The notes beneath the pieces were generated by a model. That model did no database searches, had not been told where the DNA came from, and saw only the letters and a list, made by a program, of their open reading frames with translations. Below, one piece after another: positions 57,533 to 64,000 of a stretch of 64,000 nt of DNA. Origin of the DNA: LSCE01 sp050485425 (lineage in GTDB: Bacteria > Pseudomonadota > Gammaproteobacteria > Nitrococcales > Aquisalimonadaceae). The translations under genes and the position numbers were made by a program. Location: contig JBJHBJ010000005.1 of assembly GCA_050485425.1 (NCBI GenBank), positions 62,001-126,000 on the forward strand, written 5' to 3'. Every line of letters begins with the position of its first letter. The stretch's first letter is position 1.

Positions 57533-58606
57533 ATGGCCAGCTACGTTCTGAACACCTGGTATCCAGCAGCGTGGTCCCGGGATATTCAGCAGAGCCTCAA
57601 CAAGCGACGCGTCGTCGAGCAGGACATCGTGCTTTACCGGACCCGGCAATCGGAGGTGGTTGCGATGGAGGACATGTGTCCGCACCGCCTTCTGCCGCTC
57701 TCCATGGGCAAGCTCAAAGGGGATGCCATCGAATGCGGCTATCACGGCATGACCTTCGACTGCTCCGGCCAGTGCGTCAGAGTCCCCGGACAAAAGACGA
57801 TACCGCCGCGTGCGAAGGTTCGTACCTATCCGGTGTGCGAGAAGATGGGCCTGGTCTGGATCTGGATGGGTGATCCAGACCTCGCCGACCCCATGCAGAT
57901 TCTCCACCTTCCCCAGTACGACGATCCGCGATGGAGTGTGGTCGAAGGCGATGCGCTGGAGATCGGCTCCAACTACCTGAATCTGGCAGACAACCTCTGC
58001 GACCCGGCGCACGTAAGTTTCGTTCACCAAAGCACTCTGGGGAACGCCGCAAGCGAGGACGTCCCGGTTCGGAACGAAGTACAGGACGGCAAGATTCTGT
58101 CCTGGCGCTGGATATTGGACGCGCCGCCCATTCCGATATTCCGCAGATTCGGCAGCTTCAGCGGAAACGTGGATCGCTGGCACTACTACCACTATCACGC
58201 CCCGAGCATTGCCATTATCGACTTCGGTAGCGCCGATACCGGCACCGGAGCGCCGGAAGGCAACCGCGAAGACTGCATGCAGATCTATGCGTGCCACTTC
58301 ATCACGCCGGTGGACGAACACCGCTCAATCGATCACTGGATGCACATCAAGAACTTCCCGGCGGACGAGGCGACCAACGCCGCGCTCTCGGATGCGCTGC
58401 GCGAGGCCTTCCAGGAAGACAAGACCATTCTGGAAGCGATCGAACGCAACGAGATCGCCCACCCCGACCGGGAGAAAGTGCGTATCGCAGTGGATGCGGC
58501 GCCAGTCCGCATGCGGCGGATGGTGGAGGCAATGATCGCCGCTGAACGAGACACCACGTCCCCGCGACCCTCGGTTGCCGAAGCCCGCAAGGCACTGAAC
58601 AGCTAA
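57533..58606 (+). CDS. Rieske 2Fe-2S aromatic ring-hydroxylating oxygenase (VanA-like)
   Basis: A 357-residue oxygenase. The Rieske cluster ligands are C49, H51, C68 and H71 (CPH and CGYH blocks), and the mononuclear iron site has the usual N-x-D-x-x-H-x-x-x-x-H layout (NLADNLCDPAHVSFVHQ). It resembles vanillate O-demethylase oxygenase subunits, which demethylate or hydroxylate aromatic acids. The start at 57533 follows AAGGAG. No reductase partner (VanB-type) is encoded in the window, so it is an orphan oxygenase. Its place between the nic genes and a tct transporter suggests a pyridine or aromatic carboxylate substrate. Confidence 0.88.
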   Translation: MASYVLNTWYPAAWSRDIQQSLNKRRVVEQDIVLYRTRQSEVVAMEDMCPHRLLPLSMGKLKGDAIECGYHGMTFDCSGQCVRVPGQKTIPPRAKVRTYPVCEKMGLVWIWMGDPDLADPMQILHLPQYDDPRWSVVEGDALEIGSNYLNLADNLCDPAHVSFVHQSTLGNAASEDVPVRNEVQDGKILSWRWILDAPPIPIFRRFGSFSGNVDRWHYYHYHAPSIAIIDFGSADTGTGAPEGNREDCMQIYACHFITPVDEHRSIDHWMHIKNFPADEATNAALSDALREAFQEDKTILEAIERNEIAHPDREKVRIAVDAAPVRMRRMVEAMIAAERDTTSPRPSVAEARKALNS

Positions 58607-58626
58607 TACCGTTAACGGAGAAACCC

Positions 58627-59598
58627 ATGAAACGTCGCATTCTTGCAGTGACCCTCGCCGCACTCGGCCTGATTGCCACCGGCTCCGGCTCGGCCAACGA
58701 GTTCCCCAGCAAACCGATTTCCCTGGTCGTGGTTTGGCCCGCGGGCGGTGCCCATGACGTAGCCGCCCGGCTGCTTGCGGAATACGCGGGCGAGCATTTG
58801 CCGGTCACCGTGGTGGTGGAAAACGTCACCGGCGCCGCCGGATCCAACGGCATGCGGCATGTGGAGCGCGCCCGCCCGGATGGCTACACCATCGGCCTGA
58901 TGGGCATGCATGCGCTGGTGCAGAGTTTCATGAACCCGAACGCACCCTCGCTGGACGCCCTGCAGCCGCTAGCCTTTGTCAGTTCCGAGCCAGGCGCCCT
59001 GCAGATTCGTGCGGACGCCGGCATCGACACGCTGGACGAGTACATCGCCGCATTGCGGGAGGAGCCCGGTTCGATCATCCACGGCAATGACGCCATGGGT
59101 GGAAACACCTTCGTCTTCGCATCCCGGGTAGAAAATTTCTTCGGCATCGAGATGACCCGGGTGCCTTACGGCGGGCATGCGCCGAATACGGCAGCGCTGA
59201 TTTCGGGTGAAATCCAGTCCGCCACCCTGCCGGTGCCTCAAATCGCCCAGCACCACGAGTCCGGTGCGATCAAGGTGCTCGGCGTGATGGGCGAGGAGCG
59301 CCATTTCATGCTGCCCGACGTGCCCACCTTCAAGGAACAGGGCCATGATCTGGTATCCGGCGACTACTACATGCTGTTCATGCCGAAGAATGTCCCGGCG
59401 GAGGTTGCCGAGAAACTGGAAGCGGCTTTCCTGGCCGCTATGGAAGACGAACGCTTCCAGCAGCGGGCACGGCAGGTCGGGCTGGAAATCCTGCCGGCCG
59501 GCATGGAAGGAGCTAGCGCGGCACTGGACGAGCAGGTGGAAACAATCTATCCGATCCTGCTCGAATACGGCCTGGTTCACGAGTCGCTGAAGCGCTGA
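58627..59598 (+). CDS. tctC: Tripartite tricarboxylate transporter substrate-binding protein TctC
   Basis: The 323-residue periplasmic protein has a signal peptide (MKRRILAVTLAALGLIATGSGSA, cut near residue 24). The Bug-family pattern NEFPSKPISLVVVWPAGGAHDVAARLLAE follows (key residues PSKP, WPAGG-D). Family members bind citrate, other carboxylates or aromatic acids. It leads tctCBA and starts 20 bases after the Rieske gene, so it probably supplies that oxygenase's substrate. Confidence 0.9.
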   Translation: MKRRILAVTLAALGLIATGSGSANEFPSKPISLVVVWPAGGAHDVAARLLAEYAGEHLPVTVVVENVTGAAGSNGMRHVERARPDGYTIGLMGMHALVQSFMNPNAPSLDALQPLAFVSSEPGALQIRADAGIDTLDEYIAALREEPGSIIHGNDAMGGNTFVFASRVENFFGIEMTRVPYGGHAPNTAALISGEIQSATLPVPQIAQHHESGAIKVLGVMGEERHFMLPDVPTFKEQGHDLVSGDYYMLFMPKNVPAEVAEKLEAAFLAAMEDERFQQRARQVGLEILPAGMEGASAALDEQVETIYPILLEYGLVHESLKR

Positions 59599-59600
59599 TC

Positions 59601-60167
59601 GTGGCGTCCCCCTCGTACCACACGCCTGAACTACCCGGCGCAGAGGACGCGCAAGCCCAGGGAGAGGCTGCCACGCGGCCTGCTCCCTGGGCGCTGGTCA
59701 ATCTCGGCACCGGGATGTTCTTCCTGCTATGGGCAGCAACCGGCTGGCATGCCGCACTGACCAATACCCAATTGATGTTCGCCGCTCAACGCGGCTGGCT
59801 GTCGCCGGGTGCGACGCTGTTCCCGTTCATCGTTCTCACTTCCCTGACCGTCGGAGGACTGGTCCTGCTGCTGATGGGCCTGGTCAGGGTACGCAGCATT
59901 ATCGCCTGGGACCGGGATATCGACTGGGCCCAGCATGGGTACGCCATTGCATTGGTGCTCAGCCTGCTCACCTACGTGCCCGTCATGCAGGCCATCGGCT
60001 TCCTGCCGGCCACGCTGCTGTTCTGCTGCGCCTGGTTGTTCACCCTTAGCCGGCGCATCGTCCGCGACGCGTTTCGCGTCATGGCCGTCGCCTTGATTTC
60101 ATCGGCCCTCATCGCCGGGCTTATCCATCTGGTGTTCGTACAACTCGTGAGGGTGCCGTTGCCGTGA
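59601..60167 (+). CDS. tctB: Tripartite tricarboxylate transporter small membrane subunit TctB
   Basis: A 188-residue membrane protein with four predicted spans, the size and layout of TctB. It starts with GTG two bases after the tctC stop. TctB and the large TctA form the inner-membrane cation-driven permease fed by TctC. It is poorly conserved in this family, so it is assigned mostly by its place between tctC and tctA. Confidence 0.85.
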   Translation: MASPSYHTPELPGAEDAQAQGEAATRPAPWALVNLGTGMFFLLWAATGWHAALTNTQLMFAAQRGWLSPGATLFPFIVLTSLTVGGLVLLLMGLVRVRSIIAWDRDIDWAQHGYAIALVLSLLTYVPVMQAIGFLPATLLFCCAWLFTLSRRIVRDAFRVMAVALISSALIAGLIHLVFVQLVRVPLP

Positions 60168-60177
60168 GGGCCTGCGC

Positions 60178-61686
60178 ATGATTCTCGAAGAATTCGCCGC
60201 CGCGATGCTGGCCATACTCTCCTCGCCGCAGGCGCTGATGCTGACCTTCATGGCCGTGGCGTTGGGCATTGTTCTCGGCGCCCTGCCCGGCATCAGTTCC
60301 ACGATGGCCATCGCTGTCCTTCTGCCGGTGAGCTTCGGCATGGATCCGCAACTGGCCATCCTGTTCCTTCTGTCGGTGTTCATCTCCAGCGTCTACGGCG
60401 GTTCCATTAGCGCCATACTGATCAACATACCCGGCACCCCCGCCGCCATCGTCACGCAGATGGACGAGTATCCGATGACCCGCGCCGGGCGCGGGGGTCA
60501 GGCTCTGAAGTACGCCCTAGTCGCATCCACCGTCGGCGGACTTATCGGCATTCTGCTGCTGATCGTGGTTTCGCCGCTGATGGCGCGCGCCGCCATGAGC
60601 CTCCGCAGCCCCGAGTTCGCAATGATCGCTGTCCTGGGGTTGGTACTGCTGGCCTACGCCTCGCACCGCTCCCCCGTTCGAGGCATTCTGGTCGGCGCCA
60701 TCGGCCTGCTTTGCGGCATGGTGGGCTTCGACATGATTACCGATGTCCCCCGCTTCGAATACGGCAACCCTGCCCTGCAAGGCGGCGTTGATGTTGTAAC
60801 GATGATGCTGGGTATTTTCGGCCTGGCGGAGGTCATGAAGAACCTGTCCTCCTCCGCCCACCCGACCCACAACCGTCCGGAGATCGGCCACACCCGTTTG
60901 CCGCTGTCAGACCTGCTCGGGCGCTGGAAATCAATGCTGCGCGGGTCTTCCATCGGCGCCATCGTCGGCTGCATTCCGGCAGTCGGCTCATCCATCGCAG
61001 TGTCCATCGCCTATGCCCAGGAGGTTCGCTTCTCCCGCAACAGGGAATCGTTCGGCAAAGGCAACCCGGACGGCGTGGTCGCCCCCGAATCCGCCAACAG
61101 CTCAAGCATCGGCGGCTCCTTGATACCGATGATGACACTGGGCATACCGGGGGACACCATCACCGCCGTGCTGATGGGCGCGCTATTGATGCATGGACTG
61201 CGCCCAGGGCCTTTGCTATTCAGCAACAACCCGGAATTCTTCGCCGGCGTCTACGCCGCGCTTTTCGTCGGAGTGGCCGTTACGCTGCTGCTGGGGCTGA
61301 TGATGGCGCGGGGCGTGGTCGCGGTCATGCGCATCCCGCCGCGCATTCTGCTGATAGGAATCGCCGTGCTGTGCGTTGTGGGCGCCTACGCGATTCGCAA
61401 CAACATCTCAGATGTCTACATCATGATTTTCTTCGGCTGCGTGGGCTACGTACTGCACCTGTTGCGACTGCCCTCCGCTCCGCTCGCCTTTGGGCTGATA
61501 CTCGGGCCCATTCTGGAAGAAAACCTGAGGCGGGCCCTGCTATTGAACAGGGGGTCCTGGAGTGTGTTCATCGAACGTCCGATCTCGCTGGCGCTGCTCG
61601 TACTGACCATACTGGTGATCCTGCTGCCGCTGTGCACCGCGTTGATCGGCAGGCTGCGTCAGGCGAAGGCGGCAGAAGCCCCCTGA
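60178..61686 (+). CDS. tctA: Tripartite tricarboxylate transporter large membrane subunit TctA
   Basis: A 502-residue permease with 11-12 spans. The conserved TctA block is ALGIVLGALPGISSTMAIAVLLPVSFGMDP near the N-terminus (key blocks GALPG and PVSFGM), with a matching second-half motif GSLIPMMTLGIPGDTITAVLMGALLMHG. It works with TctB and TctC to take up carboxylates with a cation. It overlaps the convergent molybdopterin gene by 28 bp at the 3' ends, so read-through would run antisense into that gene. Confidence 0.92.
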   Translation: MILEEFAAAMLAILSSPQALMLTFMAVALGIVLGALPGISSTMAIAVLLPVSFGMDPQLAILFLLSVFISSVYGGSISAILINIPGTPAAIVTQMDEYPMTRAGRGGQALKYALVASTVGGLIGILLLIVVSPLMARAAMSLRSPEFAMIAVLGLVLLAYASHRSPVRGILVGAIGLLCGMVGFDMITDVPRFEYGNPALQGGVDVVTMMLGIFGLAEVMKNLSSSAHPTHNRPEIGHTRLPLSDLLGRWKSMLRGSSIGAIVGCIPAVGSSIAVSIAYAQEVRFSRNRESFGKGNPDGVVAPESANSSSIGGSLIPMMTLGIPGDTITAVLMGALLMHGLRPGPLLFSNNPEFFAGVYAALFVGVAVTLLLGLMMARGVVAVMRIPPRILLIGIAVLCVVGAYAIRNNISDVYIMIFFGCVGYVLHLLRLPSAPLAFGLILGPILEENLRRALLLNRGSWSVFIERPISLALLVLTILVILLPLCTALIGRLRQAKAAEAP

Positions 61687-63941
61687 GCACCAGCGGCTTT
61701 GCTTTCACGCAGTCGGGTCGCAACAACATCCGGCGTGAACGGAGGTTGTCGGAAGCGCACGCCGGTCGCATTGAACAGCGCAGCGGCAATGGCCGGAGCC
61801 GCAGGCAGGGAGGCTGACTCCCCTACCCCCAGGGGCGGCTCCGATGGGCGTTCCATCAACATCACATCGATCATCGGAAGCTCGGGGAACGTAAGAATCG
61901 GGTACCCCCCCCATTCCAGGCTGACGACGCCTTTTCCGTCGAACTCCACCCGTTCCTTGAGCACGCGGCTCAGTGACTGCACCACATTACCGTGCACCTG
62001 ATGCCTGACCCCGGCTGGATTGATCATCAAGCCGGCATCCTGCCCCACTACGACACGCCGCAGCAGGATGCGGCCGGTCTCCGGCTCCACCTCGAGTTCC
62101 ACCACCCAGGCAGCCATGGCGGCACCAAAACCCGGAAATTTGCTATGCACATAATGCGCGTACGCGAAACCTCTGCCGAACGACCATCCCTCCTGCACAT
62201 CCTGGGGTGCCGGCGTCCCCCAGTCTGCCCGTTCGGCGACGGCCTCTATCAACGCAATCGGACGCGCCTCGGCAAGATGACGCAGGCGAAACGCCACGGG
62301 GTCGACACCGGCCTCGGCCGCCAGCTCGTCCATGAAGGATTCGTGCGCAAAGCTGTTCGGCAGGGCCGAGACACCGCGCAGCCAGGAAGCACGAACGATC
62401 GGGGCCGTGTCGTCACAGGAAATTCGCATTGTGGGATACAGATAGGGCGGCACGGCCGTTCGGTCGCCCATCTGCAGCACCCGGGCCACCGGTTCACGCA
62501 TACCGGTCAGCAGTGAAGCCAGCAGCGGGCCGTCGTTGGAGGGATAGCGGCTGACAAAATCGTAATGGGCCAGACCGCCGTCCGGACCGAGACCGCCTCT
62601 CACGTCCATCAACTGGGCGGCACCTTTCGGCTCCCAGCCGTGCTCCTGTTCCCGGGTGAGCTGGACGCGCACAGGGCGCCCAACCGCCCGCGCGAGTAGC
62701 ACCGCATCGCCGCAGACATCATCCGCGCAATTCCGCCCATAGCATCCGGAAGCTTCCATGCGCAGCACCTCGATGCAACCTTCGTCCAGCTCCAGCAAAC
62801 GGCTGAGATCGACGCGCAGACTATGCGGGTTCTGCGTACCGGACCAGACCCGCACGAAGTCATCCTGTACATCGGCCACCGCGCAGGACGGCCCGATAGA
62901 GGCATGCATCTGGTACGGCCAGACATACTCACGTTGAAGTTCATGTCGCCCTGCCCGGGTGATCAGCAGCTCCGGATCGCCCGCTTCCTTGAGCAAGCGG
63001 CGCTTTGCCGGGTTGCCGCGCAACCGTGACGGGAGATCATCCATGCTTTCCAGCGGCGGCACGGGTTTCCATTGCACCTTCAATTGCCGCGCCGCGCGCT
63101 CGGCATGTTCCTCGCGTTCCGCCACAACACCGATAAAATCGCCGATGACCACGACATCGACAATGCCCGGAATTTGCGCAATGGAGGCTTTGTCCACGGA
63201 CAACAGGCTGCTCCCCACGAAATCCCCGCTATCCCGGCCGACATAAGGCGGCCGCACGACGCGGCCGTGCAACATACCAGGCACACGGACGTCGTGAACA
63301 AAAGTCAGTGCGCCACTGGCCTTGGCCGGAATATCCACGCGCGGCATGGACTTGCCCACCACGCGGTGGCTCTGTACCGGCTTCAGCGGTACCGATTCAG
63401 CAAGCTTCAAGGAGAACCGCTCTCCCTCGAGCAGTTCTCCGAAAGACACGCGTTTCTCTGGCTGTGCGCGCAGGTGAACCACGCCATCATCCACGCATAG
63501 GCTCTCTACGCCGCAACCGAGCACCGCTGCGGCGCGCTCAAGCAGAAACCACCGCGCCTGTGCTGCAGCGGTACGCAAGGGCACGGCACTGATCTGGATA
63601 CTGGCGCTGGCAATCGTCGGGCCCTGATTGGGCACTTCGAAAGGGTTACCCAGCACCATCTCCACCTGACTGAACGGCACATCCAGTTCCTCGGCAACGA
63701 TCTGCGCCAAAGCCGTGCGGATGCCGGTGCCCAGATCCACATGGCCGTTGAATCCCAGCACTCTGCCGTCAGCCAGCATGGCGATGAAAAGTTCCGGCTC
63801 CGAGGGAATGAAATCCGAGGGAGTACCCGGCTGCCCTGGCGCGGGGACGGGCGGCGGAAGCGGGTCGCGATAAACAACCAGCATGTTGTTGCCGGTCAGC
63901 AGGTTCTGGCGTGTAAACTGAGCTGGCTGGCGTGGAGTCAT
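61659..63941 (-). CDS. Complete molybdopterin dehydrogenase large subunit without haems (NicB/IorB-like)
   Basis: The 760-residue protein has the intact large-subunit layout. An N-terminal block (FNGHVDLGTGIRTALAQIVAEELDV) carries GTG where many relatives have GQG. Then come LQVEMVLG-like VEMVLGNPFEVPNQGPT, a hammerhead (MLHGRVVRPPYVG), SGCYGRNCADD, and catalytic-glutamate motif GVGESASLPAAPAIAAAL near the end. There is no CxxCH, no signal peptide and no membrane span. It hydroxylates an N-heterocycle or aldehyde, taking oxygen from water. No small subunit gene adjoins, so NicA (51929) is the likely partner. Start at 63941; GTG at 63977 would add 12 residues. Confidence 0.88.
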   Translation of the reverse strand: MTPRQPAQFTRQNLLTGNNMLVVYRDPLPPPVPAPGQPGTPSDFIPSEPELFIAMLADGRVLGFNGHVDLGTGIRTALAQIVAEELDVPFSQVEMVLGNPFEVPNQGPTIASASIQISAVPLRTAAAQARWFLLERAAAVLGCGVESLCVDDGVVHLRAQPEKRVSFGELLEGERFSLKLAESVPLKPVQSHRVVGKSMPRVDIPAKASGALTFVHDVRVPGMLHGRVVRPPYVGRDSGDFVGSSLLSVDKASIAQIPGIVDVVVIGDFIGVVAEREEHAERAARQLKVQWKPVPPLESMDDLPSRLRGNPAKRRLLKEAGDPELLITRAGRHELQREYVWPYQMHASIGPSCAVADVQDDFVRVWSGTQNPHSLRVDLSRLLELDEGCIEVLRMEASGCYGRNCADDVCGDAVLLARAVGRPVRVQLTREQEHGWEPKGAAQLMDVRGGLGPDGGLAHYDFVSRYPSNDGPLLASLLTGMREPVARVLQMGDRTAVPPYLYPTMRISCDDTAPIVRASWLRGVSALPNSFAHESFMDELAAEAGVDPVAFRLRHLAEARPIALIEAVAERADWGTPAPQDVQEGWSFGRGFAYAHYVHSKFPGFGAAMAAWVVELEVEPETGRILLRRVVVGQDAGLMINPAGVRHQVHGNVVQSLSRVLKERVEFDGKGVVSLEWGGYPILTFPELPMIDVMLMERPSEPPLGVGESASLPAAPAIAAALFNATGVRFRQPPFTPDVVATRLRESKAAGAQGASAAFA

Positions 63942-64000
63942 ACGTGCCCCGGTGTCTGGTTGACGGCTCGGGCGCACTTACCCCCGCCATTTTTGGTGTG

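Noticed and set aside
57268..57873. A 201-codon + strand frame beginning in the AT-rich gap before the Rieske gene
   Set aside because: Its second half overlaps the Rieske gene in another frame and it has no recognisable sequence.

Overview
The window looks like one contiguous piece of a GC-rich gammaproteobacterial chromosome. Operons are tightly packed with many 4-bp ATGA overlaps, and AT-rich DNA is confined to a few promoter gaps. A bifunctional glucosylglycerol-phosphate synthase/phosphatase beside a YcaD-type exporter points to a halotolerant lifestyle. I saw no rRNA, tRNA or CRISPR array, and no phage or transposase gene. Genus-level placement is not supported by what I can see.

Region by region: 1-2991 is the distal part of a branched-chain amino acid type ABC transporter operon (livH'-livM-livG-livF), followed by an epoxide hydrolase/dehalogenase-like hydrolase behind a 28-bp operator-like inverted repeat. 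At 4.4-5.6 kb there is an orphan NarL-type response regulator, a 268-bp MITE-like element with TTAG duplications, and a candidate structured RNA ending in a terminator. A minus-strand block (5640-10681) carries an SDR, an APH-like kinase, an acyl-CoA dehydrogenase, a histidine phosphatase and a serine hydrolase. The stretch 10.8-18.4 kb has a monooxygenase-like small protein, the YcaD/GgpPS osmolyte pair, a PagL-like lipid A deacylase, purT, a 3-hydroxyacyl-CoA dehydrogenase and a small membrane protein. Next come TSUP and AEC transporters, hydrolase/GST genes, a luciferase-like monooxygenase, an MFS pump, a diguanylate cyclase, a thioesterase, a crotonase and a GMC oxidoreductase.

30.2-36.2 kb is one long minus-strand set: DUF3047, TVP38-like membrane protein, mercuric-reductase-like flavoprotein, the arsenosugar radical SAM enzyme ArsS, and a MASE1 sensor kinase with a FixJ-type regulator. 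36.3-46.5 kb holds TetR/hydrolase, DUF899, a Tat-type aldo-keto reductase, an MFS/NTP-transporter-like gene broken by a single-base frameshift, a MocR regulator divergent from a class IV aminotransferase, and an Lrp regulator divergent from a LysE exporter.

47.0-64.0 kb is the most distinctive part: a complete nicotinate catabolic pathway. nicCDEF runs leftward. nicX, nicA and a NicB-like gene run rightward from a shared AT-rich control region, followed by a sodium:solute symporter with a 60-residue partner, a Rieske oxygenase, a tctCBA tricarboxylate-type transporter and a convergent molybdopterin dehydrogenase large subunit. By homology, nicotinate would go to 6-hydroxynicotinate (NicAB), 2,5-dihydroxypyridine (NicC), N-formylmaleamate (NicX), maleamate (NicD), maleate (NicF) and fumarate (NicE). 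The NicB-like protein beside nicA has lost the N-terminal third of its molybdopterin domain and its catalytic motif. It keeps a membrane helix and three haem-c sites, while a complete molybdopterin subunit without haems lies at the far end. This suggests a three-subunit hydroxylase in which a vestigial molybdopterin domain has become an adaptor to a membrane cytochrome. That is inference, but it is the best candidate here for something undescribed.
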